Of a stretch of 27,076 nucleotides of DNA, positions 8,209 through 14,968 are shown one piece after another (position 1 is the stretch's first letter; the number at the start of each line of letters is the position of its first letter). The notes under the pieces are model-generated. The model saw only the letters and a list, made by a program, of their open reading frames with translations, searched no databases and was not told where the DNA came from. Source of the stretch: a virus. Location: IMG/VR virus record IMGVR_UViG_3300033149_005665, positions 1 to 27,076 of that record. One strand, 5' to 3'. The position numbers were made by a program, and so were the translations under genes.

Positions 8209-9605
8209 TATTTCTCCTTTATCATCTTGGCTTTGATTCTACGATAAAACTCCAACTCCGCCTGTGGATTACCGTCGTTCGGTAAAACGAACTTCTTCTT
8301 CACCGTTTCGCACGCTTTCGCATAAGGCATGACCATTGGAAAATCCTTTTCGAAGTTGCCCCTATAAACATCCTCCAAACCATGCTTAAAAATAAACTCT
8401 CTCCACTCATCCAAACTCTTTCTCCAGAACTTCCTGGACTCCATGACTATCCTTGCTTGCTCCAACGTAGATCTGCGCAACATACAGAACGTATGTTCCT
8501 GCGCCGCTCGCATAACAGGAAACGAACGAAATCTTCTATTCTTTCCGGCCACCTTGCAAAAAATCTCATCGCGGTTAATATCACACTCATTCATCAAATC
8601 GTGATTTTCCATCGGGGTGTAAGGTGTTGGATCTAAATGCGTAAACTTCATAACTACCCGAGGATAACGGTCAATGTCTGCTGGAAGCTCTTCGACAAAC
8701 GCATCCACGTCGAACGGCTGATGCACTATCAGAAACAATTCCCAATCTATCTTCAACCGTTTGGTTATTGCCAAAACTGACCTAATCTCTTCCGGTTCGA
8801 TTGGCTTGCGATACCAAAGCCTACGCTGCGGGGTCAACCCCTCAATTCCTATATGAAGAAACTTTGACTTAGCATACTTATGCGGAGCCTGAAGAAAGCG
8901 TTTCACCGACACCGACTGAGCCGCTGAACAATCGAGAGTCGCAAACTCTCCCGTGTCATTCCCGACGAAATAAATACTCCGACCTCGATCTGCCAACGCT
9001 CGAAGAGGTGCCAACCTTTTTGGAGGAACCGTCTGATACTTATTCGCCCACGAAGTAAAACAGAACGAACACTTATTACGACACCCGCGACCCACCAAAA
9101 AATAATACATCTTCTTTGAAACCTGCACCGCTGGGATTTCATGCCATGGAATCTCGTAGCTTGGATAAGTTGGTTTGCCCAACTTTCCGCGATAAGTTAA
9201 ATAGGATTGCTCCTTACACCACTCGATCAGTCCTTCCACTCCCTTATCTGTCGGAAAATTCTTCATGAAATGATACCCTTCGCCTGCGCAAACAAAATCC
9301 GCAAAATTCAAAATGTATGCCGGTGTGAATCCTTCTATTCCGCCCGCTATAATCAGCGTCTTCGGAAACTGTTCTCTTAACTTTGCCAACTTATAAACAT
9401 CACCCGGAGAGTACAACGTGTAAAAAATGACGTTAAAATCCTTGGAATGGTCGGTTCTAAGACCCTTCTTGGCTAAATAATAACGGAACAGTCCCACCAC
9501 ATAGCCAGACAGCATATTCCTCTGCGAAGACGTATGCCAGATCCTTAACGGTTCTGGCGTCTTCTTTACTGCTGGCGCTTCTTTGACAATACCTTCTTTC
9601 GCCAT
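8208..9605 (-). CDS. Radical SAM protein with a B12-binding-like N-terminal domain
   Basis: The 465 residues begin with a Rossmann-like domain of the B12-binding type (about 55-115: VIFYTLYSPGD, IIAGGIEGF, ADFVCAGEGYHF), followed by the radical SAM core with GCRNKCSFCF (C175, C179, C182: CX3CX2C for the 4Fe-4S cluster). Further blocks HIGIEGLTPQ (251-260) and LIVHQPFD fit the later beta strands of the TIM barrel. The cobalamin-binding DxHxxG is not obvious, so the N-terminal domain may not bind B12. It is not QueE, whose Cys spacing and length differ. The substrate is unknown. It overlaps the ParB-like gene by 40 bases and terL by one, which suggests a role around DNA packaging, perhaps base modification (inference). 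Confidence 0.85.
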   Translation of the reverse strand: MAKEGIVKEAPAVKKTPEPLRIWHTSSQRNMLSGYVVGLFRYYLAKKGLRTDHSKDFNVIFYTLYSPGDVYKLAKLREQFPKTLIIAGGIEGFTPAYILNFADFVCAGEGYHFMKNFPTDKGVEGLIEWCKEQSYLTYRGKLGKPTYPSYEIPWHEIPAVQVSKKMYYFLVGRGCRNKCSFCFTSWANKYQTVPPKRLAPLRALADRGRSIYFVGNDTGEFATLDCSAAQSVSVKRFLQAPHKYAKSKFLHIGIEGLTPQRRLWYRKPIEPEEIRSVLAITKRLKIDWELFLIVHQPFDVDAFVEELPADIDRYPRVVMKFTHLDPTPYTPMENHDLMNECDINRDEIFCKVAGKNRRFRSFPVMRAAQEHTFCMLRRSTLEQARIVMESRKFWRKSLDEWREFIFKHGLEDVYRGNFEKDFPMVMPYAKACETVKKKFVLPNDGNPQAELEFYRRIKAKMIKEK

Positions 9606-10504
9606 TCCTCATACTCCTTCTGTTTTGCGACCCGCTGAGATTCTTTCAGTTCCTGCCAATAAGCCATAAACTCTTCTGACCCGGGTAGCTTTAAGTTGGT
9701 GGGTGGTCCGACCTCCTCCGTCAGAACCTCTATCAGATACTTGGCTATCCACTCACCCGCCAACTCCCGTTCCGAACGATTCGATCCGAACCGTTTAGAA
9801 AGCAGTGACACTATCTTATCTATAACTTCCCTCTGAACAACGCCTCCAAAACTTCCAAACGATATCACTATCAGATCCGCACCGATGGGAACATATGTCT
9901 TGCCATCGGATTCTCGATACTCTGCCTCTGGTGAAAGAGGTGCGGAATCTTCTGCCTCATCCACATCTTCCACCACCTGCTCCAACGATATCGGACTCTC
10001 AATATCCACCGCTAGCATACCCATATCAAGCTCGTTAACGTGTGGCTTTATAAGCTTGGCTACCTCAAGAGTGTCGTAGAATCCGAACGACTGATTATCT
10101 AACAGCGAAATCTCTATCTTCTCCGCATACGATCTAGGTGTCACAACACAGACTTCCACCATCTCATCATCGGAATAACCCAAAATCTCTTTCATCGCGC
10201 GATACCGCATATTCCCACCGCCTACAACATACTTACCTTTCTCTCTTTCCTTAGGCCATACCGTCAACGTCTTAAATAGCCCATACTTCTCTATACTTCT
10301 TGCTAACGCTTGCAATTTCTCCGGTGTGATAATTCTTGGATTCACATCCCACATCTCGATATCACCAAATCTAACAGTCTTAAACTCCGGTGGATGCTTT
10401 GTCGCTGCAAGTCTTTGAGTGTGATCCATAGACTCTATAACCACCTCACCAACCTGCATCTTGCCCTTCTTCTTCGGCTTAACCTTTTTAACTCTTCGTG
10501 GCAT
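9566..10504 (-). CDS. ParB/Srx-fold protein, paralogue 1
   Basis: This is a 312-residue protein with a basic N-terminal tail (RRVKKVKPKKKGK), then a ParB/sulfiredoxin-type domain: VRFGDIEMWDVNPR (44-57), LARSIEKYGLF (67-77) and the nucleotide-binding box GGGNMRYR (95-102). ParB proper uses this fold for CTP; other members are nucleases or unknown. There is no HTH centromere-binding domain and no ParA in the window, so partitioning is unlikely. The block EKIEISLLDNQSFGFYDTLE and the C-terminal half align with the neighbouring 240-residue protein, so the two arose by tandem duplication. Overlaps: 17 bases with its paralogue and 40 with the radical SAM gene. Confidence 0.85.
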   Translation of the reverse strand: MPRRVKKVKPKKKGKMQVGEVVIESMDHTQRLAATKHPPEFKTVRFGDIEMWDVNPRIITPEKLQALARSIEKYGLFKTLTVWPKEREKGKYVVGGGNMRYRAMKEILGYSDDEMVEVCVVTPRSYAEKIEISLLDNQSFGFYDTLEVAKLIKPHVNELDMGMLAVDIESPISLEQVVEDVDEAEDSAPLSPEAEYRESDGKTYVPIGADLIVISFGSFGGVVQREVIDKIVSLLSKRFGSNRSERELAGEWIAKYLIEVLTEEVGPPTNLKLPGSEEFMAYWQELKESQRVAKQKEYEEWRKKVLSKKRQQ

Positions 10505-11210
10505 TTTCTTCCTCGCTTTCTAACTTTTCAAGAATCCTCTGCGACGCCCAAAGAACTCCTTCACGCATTGCCTGCCTGGTATTTCCATACTTTCGATGAA
10601 GAAGCTCTGCGACCGCATCAGTATACACCGCTGAAATGGTACAAATGTAATGACCCAAGCCTATCACTCCTAAATAACCCGTAACGGGATAACGGCAATG
10701 GGGGCCCTCGTTCTCGGATGCGTGAGGTACGATTGGCAGCTCTTCCATCTCCTCTATCGCGCCATAATCAAAAGCTATGGTTTCCAGCAACATCGGAGGT
10801 GAAACGGAAAAAGAAATCATATCCATGTCAATCTGATCCGCATACGGTCGAACAAGATTGGCAACCTCAAGCTCATTATACAGCCCGAAAGCCTGATTGT
10901 CTAAAATAGAAAGCTCTATCTTTTCCGCTTCCGTCTCTGGAAAATTTAAAGAAATGTAGATAGGTTTACCCCTCGGCCACTTCAGAACATCCTTCAATAC
11001 CCTATACCTCATATTCCCGCCACCCGTTACAATCTTATCACCTTCTTTCCAACACGTAAGATTCTGAAACATCCCATACTTAGCTACACTATTTGCCAGC
11101 TGCCGCAGTTTGGTTGGATCAATCTTTCTAGGATTCTTCTCCCACTCATGAATCTCTCCGAACGGAACCGCCTTAAATTGAGGTGGCTTCCGCTTCTTTT
11201 TCTGTGCCAT
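10488..11210 (-). CDS. ParB/Srx-fold protein, paralogue 2
   Basis: The 240 residues show PFGEIHEWEKNPRKIDP (16-32), LANSVAKYGMF and the same box GGGNMRYR (63-70) as the following gene, then EKIELSILDNQAFGLYNELE, again shared. The C-terminal domain (LGVIGLGHYICT and helices) also corresponds to that of paralogue 1. This is the first gene of the ParB-ParB-radical SAM-terL transcript: ATG with AAGGAGG seven bases upstream and a predicted promoter just ahead. A role in DNA processing or modification before packaging is an inference from context; partition is unlikely without a ParA or parS. Confidence 0.85.
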   Translation of the reverse strand: MAQKKKRKPPQFKAVPFGEIHEWEKNPRKIDPTKLRQLANSVAKYGMFQNLTCWKEGDKIVTGGGNMRYRVLKDVLKWPRGKPIYISLNFPETEAEKIELSILDNQAFGLYNELEVANLVRPYADQIDMDMISFSVSPPMLLETIAFDYGAIEEMEELPIVPHASENEGPHCRYPVTGYLGVIGLGHYICTISAVYTDAVAELLHRKYGNTRQAMREGVLWASQRILEKLESEEENATKS

Positions 11211-11225
11211 ACAATCCTCCTTACA

Positions 11226-11254
11226 ATTGTATTTCTAGGAGAATAAATCTCCAA
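11226..11254 (-). promoter_or_regulatory. Predicted promoter before the ParB-radical SAM-terminase transcript
   Basis: On the minus strand TTGGAG (11249-11254) is followed by 17 bases and TACAAT (11226-11231, five of six matches to TATAAT). The predicted start lies near 11219, giving a short leader with AAGGAGG. A second TTGGAG lies 18 bases further upstream, and a small dyad, GGAGA/TCTCC, fills the spacer and could be an operator. The whole gap between genes, 11211-11340, holds no reading frame. Confidence 0.55.
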
Positions 11255-11340
11255 TTTTATTGTTTTCTCCAACAGCTAAAGTGGAAATACCGCAAATAAC
11301 TTTATTTTAAAAATCCTCTGACCGGTTCATTTGCTATTTT

Positions 11341-11538
11341 TCAATCCTCCTCCTGACAGTTGGGACACAACCACTTTCCTTCAATGTTTTTCCATCTATA
11401 ATGTTTTTCGGCTATCTTAATTATGATTTTTTTATCTTCATCTGCCATGGATGATAATGATAGGTTTTCGTTTTCCCCCAGCATACATAAACATTTATCG
11501 CAACTCATCACATAAAATAGTCTTTTTTGAATTCCCAT
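11341..11538 (-). CDS. Zinc-ribbon microprotein (65 residues)
   Basis: Two CxxC pairs are visible, CDKC (13-16) and CPNC (58-61), separated by about 40 residues that contain a charged helix (DEDKKIIIKIAEKHYRWK). This is the spacing of a small zinc ribbon. ATG with an AAGGA site; it begins one base after the previous stop. It is the last gene before a 130-base gap, so it ends the terminase-small transcript. No function can be named; it could bind nucleic acid or a protein partner. Confidence 0.65.
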   Translation of the reverse strand: MGIQKRLFYVMSCDKCLCMLGENENLSLSSMADEDKKIIIKIAEKHYRWKNIEGKWLCPNCQEED

Positions 11539-11539
11539 C

Positions 11540-11881
11540 TCAATCCTTCTTCGATTCTACCTCAAAAGAACAACTATCGTCTGGTGCAGTCTTTTCTGAA
11601 TCATCATGCCGGAAATAAGAACCACCTCCGAAAACCTTCCTCAACTGCCAAACCACAAACGACAACGCAACACGAAAAACACAACTCCAATTTATACGGT
11701 TCATCGTCTCCACACTCTCCGGATCGTACAGCTTTGCCAAACCATACATCATCCTAATTAACGGAATTCGCATATACCACCTATAATATTCAAGCGGATG
11801 ATAACCCAACCCGTAAAGCTGATGCGCCACCTTGGAACAATCTAGATCTCGACCGTTAGGATTTGACAAGAAAAATCTCAT
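11540..11881 (-). CDS. Unknown protein, 113 residues
   Basis: I do not recognise a family. The N-terminal half is aromatic-rich (YGLGYHPLEYYRWYMRIPLI), with a short amphipathic or hydrophobic stretch around WSCVFRVALSFVVWQL (65-80). The C-terminus is charged and acidic (EVESKKD). It begins in an ATGA overlap with the zinc-ribbon gene before it, which supports expression. A peripheral membrane protein is possible but not shown. Confidence 0.55.
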   Translation of the reverse strand: MRFFLSNPNGRDLDCSKVAHQLYGLGYHPLEYYRWYMRIPLIRMMYGLAKLYDPESVETMNRINWSCVFRVALSFVVWQLRKVFGGGSYFRHDDSEKTAPDDSCSFEVESKKD

Positions 11882-12054
11882 TCCTTATTGTCCTTCTTCC
11901 CATTTTTAATCTTTTTAACATAAGAGAAAACCTCCAACCCACATTCTCCACACAATTCCAACGATATTCTTCCTGAACCAGGTATTTCAGAAACGAAGAG
12001 ATAAGTTGGAGATTTAATCCTTTTTTGGCAGAGATCACATAACGTTATTTTCAT
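11878..12054 (-). CDS. Zinc-ribbon microprotein (58 residues)
   Basis: Starting at ATG 12054, which overlaps the small-terminase stop as ATGA, the frame encodes 58 residues with CDLC (6-9) and CGEC (35-38) on either side of a short beta-rich segment, ending in a Lys-rich tail (KKIKNGKKDNKE). It closes with TGA in another ATGA overlap with the next gene, so both junctions are coupled. An alternative frame at 11856-12038 is longer by one residue but lacks these junctions. Likely a small zinc-binding protein of unknown role. Confidence 0.75.
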   Translation of the reverse strand: MKITLCDLCQKRIKSPTYLFVSEIPGSGRISLELCGECGLEVFSYVKKIKNGKKDNKE

Positions 12055-12767
12055 TTTTCATCTCCATTACCGCTATCGGCTAACGCTTCGGAGGCGTGTT
12101 TGCGCAACCACTCCATTATCCTATCAACTTTTTCGACTTCATCCTCCGTGAGCTTAGTGTCCAACGGTCTAGTCTCGGGTAACTGCTCCAGAACCCGAGC
12201 CAAATAAAGGTCTAACTCTATACACTCTTTTGCCTCTTTGAAATTTCTTATCTCAACTCCCGTCTCCATCAGCTCTGCTCTTAGCCTTCTTATCTCTGCA
12301 TTCATCTCCGCTATCCTTGCTGGATCTGGTTCCCGAGAAGCTGCCTCTTCAAGCCTGCTAATCTGAGTCAACAACCTAACCGTCTTCTGCACTCGACGTG
12401 AAAAAGCGACCAACCCCTGCTGCAACATTCCACGATAACCTACTACGTTCCTGGTGGACTGAATTATCTTCTCTCTCATCTGCTCTTCGCGCTTCTGTCT
12501 TTCCTCCATCTCTTTGCGTTTAACCCAATCCTTCCAATTCTCCTTCTTCGCCCACCTTTTTATCTTGGTATAGAACGACTCGAACTTCGGATCATCTTCA
12601 GAACGATTAGGATACAGCTGAGAGAACCTTATTGCTGCGGTTTCACGAAGAGTTCTACTTTCACCTAAATAGTAATATATTTCAAAACTCTCGGAATGGT
12701 TAGGATATTCGGAATCCAAAACGTCCGTATCGTCCGCTTTCTTATTAATTTGAGTTTCTTTTGCCAT
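12051..12767 (-). CDS. terS: Terminase small subunit (probable)
   Basis: The N-terminal part reads like the helix-turn-helix of phage small terminases: EIYYYLGESRTLRETA, then KIKRWAKKENWKDWVKRKE (repeat of 'W' and basic residues). A long helical region follows (LLTQISRLEEAAS, EIRRLRAELMETG) that could oligomerise. Small terminases recognise the packaging site and regulate the large subunit, whose gene lies about 3.8 kb downstream. I place the start at ATG 12767; two TTG codons directly upstream are alternatives. No Shine-Dalgarno is visible, and the predicted promoter would start the mRNA within a few bases of the ATG, so the message may be leaderless. Confidence 0.75.
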   Translation of the reverse strand: MAKETQINKKADDTDVLDSEYPNHSESFEIYYYLGESRTLRETAAIRFSQLYPNRSEDDPKFESFYTKIKRWAKKENWKDWVKRKEMEERQKREEQMREKIIQSTRNVVGYRGMLQQGLVAFSRRVQKTVRLLTQISRLEEAASREPDPARIAEMNAEIRRLRAELMETGVEIRNFKEAKECIELDLYLARVLEQLPETRPLDTKLTEDEVEKVDRIMEWLRKHASEALADSGNGDEK

Positions 12768-12775
12768 CAACAAAA

Positions 12776-12804
12776 AAGATACTCATTTATAGCTTAAAAG
12801 TCAA
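12776..12804 (-). promoter_or_regulatory. Predicted promoter giving a near-leaderless small-terminase mRNA
   Basis: Minus strand: TTGACT (12799-12804, five of six) is followed by 17 bases and TATCTT (12776-12781, four of six). A start about seven bases further would fall at 12768-12770, next to the ATG at 12767. There is no purine-rich ribosome site in this interval. An overlapping TATAAA could be an alternative -10 but lacks a good -35. Confidence 0.55.
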
Positions 12805-12867
12805 GTGAAAAATGAAAAAAAGAACAAAAGGCGACAATTTTAAGGAAGAAAAAGTAATACTCGACTA

Positions 12868-12888
12868 CCGATCAACGAAACTGATCGG
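12868..12888 (-). terminator. Hairpin after the JAB gene, possible terminator or regulatory stem
   Basis: CCGATCA (12868-12874) and TGATCGG (12882-12888) form a perfect 7-bp stem around a 7-base loop. It lies about 27 bases beyond the JAB stop codon, in the 12774-12914 gap. On the minus strand the following bases include a run of T (ACTTTTTCTTCC) but only some 13 bases after the stem, so an intrinsic terminator is uncertain. Confidence 0.4.
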
Positions 12889-12914
12889 AACGGAAAGACG
12901 AACAAAAGTAACAA

Positions 12915-14282
12915 TTAGTCATTGGGAACGAAAAGAGGGCAAACGCCTTTGGGTTTCCGAACTCCTTTTAAACACTGCGACGATTCCCCCAAATAAAATC
13001 GGCAATTTGCACATATGTCTTCGTCTGCTGGGACGAAATCGGGGCAAGCTTCTGGACCCGCTAGAATCTCCTCGTTACAGTACGAGCAAAAAGCCTTCTC
13101 GGCTCCACTTTCCATCGTCACTACTTTAAAATACTGACAATCTGGACAGCGAGAAGACTCAGTAGTCGGAACAAAAAGCTTACAACTCCTCCGAAGAAGC
13201 GATAGATTACGCGCTGGAAACGACTCGGAACAAGCGAACTCGCCGTCGTCTATCACCAAATGTTTACAACGCAAACAGACACACGTCTCAGAATCCTCCA
13301 ACTCTTCAACGTCATTTTCCTCATCCTGCCGCTTAAACTCCGAACACGGACAAGAAGCTTCTATAACACCCCCCTGAAGTGAACATCGCGCGATCTCATT
13401 ACCATTTAAATCCTCTGCCACGCTAAAATAAACACAATCAGCAGGACGCTTCGCCGTTTTGGCTGGAATAAACCGGCCGCACTTAGTCCAAAGGCGAGAA
13501 AGAGTACGACCGGGAAAGGACTCGCCGCAAAAAAATTTGCCTTTATCAATCAGCAAATGACCGCACTCCAAACAACCACCCAATCTAGAGGGAGAGTCGT
13601 TCGGAACGGAAATAGTATGAATGGTCGTACCTGGAAGAAACGACTGACGACCGTAATAAGGACGCGTGACTTCCTCCTTAACTTTCTCTGAAATCTCTTT
13701 ACGATACCGTTCCTTCTCCTTCGCCGTTAATGAATCCGCTACCACCACATTAAAAGGATCAAAAGTCACCCTAGCTGGAAAAAAGATAGATGGAAGGCCG
13801 CATGACTTCTGTAGATCGGATCCTAAAGATGACAAATAACTCAAATCGACATCCATTCTCGCTTTCATCGAACCATCCACGCACATAACCACACTAACCA
13901 ACCACCCGGTAGAGCGGGCTAACTTTGCTATCGTGTCAGTGTCAATGGAGGACCAAAAGGTTCCCATCGAAACATGAGAATGTATCCAACATTTTAAAGC
14001 CTCTGGATTCTTATGAGAACTCAAAAAAGCGGCCACGGACGCCATATCGAATGACGCTGAACCGAATGACACCTTCTGATCCAACAGATGAACCTGCTTA
14101 ATAACGAACCGAGAAGCCTCTGCGTCTAGCTTGACCTCTCCCAAAAACTGAACCTCGTTTGGGTCGCACTCACGAGCGATGAACAGCAACTTATCATAAA
14201 CCTTTCTTGGAAAAAAGACTGACCAATCTGCTAATTCATCCCCAAACATGACATTATTGCTAACCTTTTTTACACCCTTCAT
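12915..14282 (-). CDS. JAB/JAMM isopeptidase with a duplicated Cys-rich C-terminal region
   Basis: The 455 residues begin with a JAB (MPN+) metalloprotease domain. E43, then HSH (H101, H103), seven residues, S111 and D114 give a complete HxH-x7-SxxD signature. Such enzymes cleave ubiquitin-like proteins from targets or trim Ubl precursors. From about 235 on there are some 25 cysteines in small zinc-finger-like clusters. One unit is duplicated: CLECGHLLID, FCGESFPGRTLS (237-262) and CLRCKHLVID, ACSESFPARNLS (336-361), each followed by a second CxxC-type cluster; a last cluster ends the protein. These may recognise substrates. It starts three bases after the E1 stop with a GAGGTG site, and is the last gene of the Ubl cassette. 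Confidence 0.9.
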   Translation of the reverse strand: MKGVKKVSNNVMFGDELADWSVFFPRKVYDKLLFIARECDPNEVQFLGEVKLDAEASRFVIKQVHLLDQKVSFGSASFDMASVAAFLSSHKNPEALKCWIHSHVSMGTFWSSIDTDTIAKLARSTGWLVSVVMCVDGSMKARMDVDLSYLSSLGSDLQKSCGLPSIFFPARVTFDPFNVVVADSLTAKEKERYRKEISEKVKEEVTRPYYGRQSFLPGTTIHTISVPNDSPSRLGGCLECGHLLIDKGKFFCGESFPGRTLSRLWTKCGRFIPAKTAKRPADCVYFSVAEDLNGNEIARCSLQGGVIEASCPCSEFKRQDEENDVEELEDSETCVCLRCKHLVIDDGEFACSESFPARNLSLLRRSCKLFVPTTESSRCPDCQYFKVVTMESGAEKAFCSYCNEEILAGPEACPDFVPADEDICANCRFYLGESSQCLKGVRKPKGVCPLFVPND

Positions 14283-14284
14283 TT

Positions 14285-14968
14285 TTACACCTCAAACTTA
14301 ACGATAGTCAGATCCGCCATACTAATGGCGGTGTCCCGAACGACCTCGTCGTTCTTCAAATAGCGACGGACTATATTCGTCACGACGGACGCGACCATAA
14401 AGCCGACATCGATTATGGATCTGGCTGTACAAGACTGCTCCGACCCTTCTGCGTTAGAGAAAAGATTCTTTTCATACCACTTATGGTGCATCGCATCGTT
14501 GATAGGTCGAATAGCTAAAATCCGAATGGTCTCTCCGCCGATCCTACCATCAATATAAAGCGGAACGAAAATGTTCTTCTTAACATGTTCCCAGATTTCC
14601 TTGCGGCCGGCGTGTTCATGTTCTTCATCTTTTCCCATGCTGTCAACTGCCGCTATCACAATACCGTTCAAAACATCATCGGTTGACCAAAACCGATTCA
14701 TGGCCTCCACTTTAGTACCTGTCAACTCCTCAATTATGTCCGCGAGCGCCTCAACCTTTGGCCTTCCTACGTCAGACAACTTGAAAAACTGATTGGGAAC
14801 GTTGTGCTCTTCAACTACATCGCCATCCCAAACGGTTATCCTCGCCATCCCCAACTTTGCCAACGCAATTGCAGTAAAAGAACCAATGCCACCCGCTCCT
14901 ATAACATGAACGTTAACATCTTCATAATCTAAAGGATTGAAAATATCAACCTGTCTGCGAAACTCCAT
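14285..14968 (-). CDS. E1/ThiF-like ubiquitin-activating enzyme
   Basis: This 227-residue protein has the adenylating Rossmann fold of the ThiF/MoeB/E1 family: VIGAGGIGSFTA (nucleotide loop, about 22-33), DGDVVEEHNVPNQFF (acidic and Asn residues for Mg-ATP, 48-62), DVGRPKVEAL (Arg/Lys, 66-75) and AAVDS (107-111). C180 in EQSCTARS lies where bacterial E1s carry the catalytic Cys that forms a thioester with the Ubl. No extra domains; length is typical for stand-alone ThiF. I chose ATG 14968 because AGGAGG lies six bases upstream; a GTG three bases earlier is possible. It overlaps the E2-like gene by 23 bases. Confidence 0.9.
   Translation of the reverse strand: MEFRRQVDIFNPLDYEDVNVHVIGAGGIGSFTAIALAKLGMARITVWDGDVVEEHNVPNQFFKLSDVGRPKVEALADIIEELTGTKVEAMNRFWSTDDVLNGIVIAAVDSMGKDEEHEHAGRKEIWEHVKKNIFVPLYIDGRIGGETIRILAIRPINDAMHHKWYEKNLFSNAEGSEQSCTARSIIDVGFMVASVVTNIVRRYLKNDEVVRDTAISMADLTIVKFEV

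Noticed and set aside
5246-9605. A 7-deazaguanine (preQ0) DNA modification pathway
   Set aside because: Only a QueD-like fold without its catalytic Cys and a radical SAM protein that is not QueE are present; no folE, queC or dpdA is visible.
9566-11210. A plasmid-type partition system (ParB) implying a phage-plasmid
   Set aside because: No ParA-type ATPase, HTH centromere domain or repeated parS-like sites were seen; ParB-fold proteins are common in lytic phages.
11856-12038. 60-codon minus-strand frame after the small terminase
   Set aside because: The overlapping frame 11878-12054 has ATGA junctions on both sides and two CxxC pairs, so it is the better gene.
12812-13129. Plus-strand frame reaching into the gap after the JAB gene
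   Set aside because: Most of it is antisense to the Cys-rich tail of the JAB gene; the start has no ribosome site and the protein is low-complexity and basic.
12915-14282. Lambda K-type tail assembly protein (JAB plus NlpC/P60)
   Set aside because: There is no NlpC/P60 domain and no tail genes nearby; the tail of the protein is made of Cys clusters and the neighbours are E1, E2 and Ubl.
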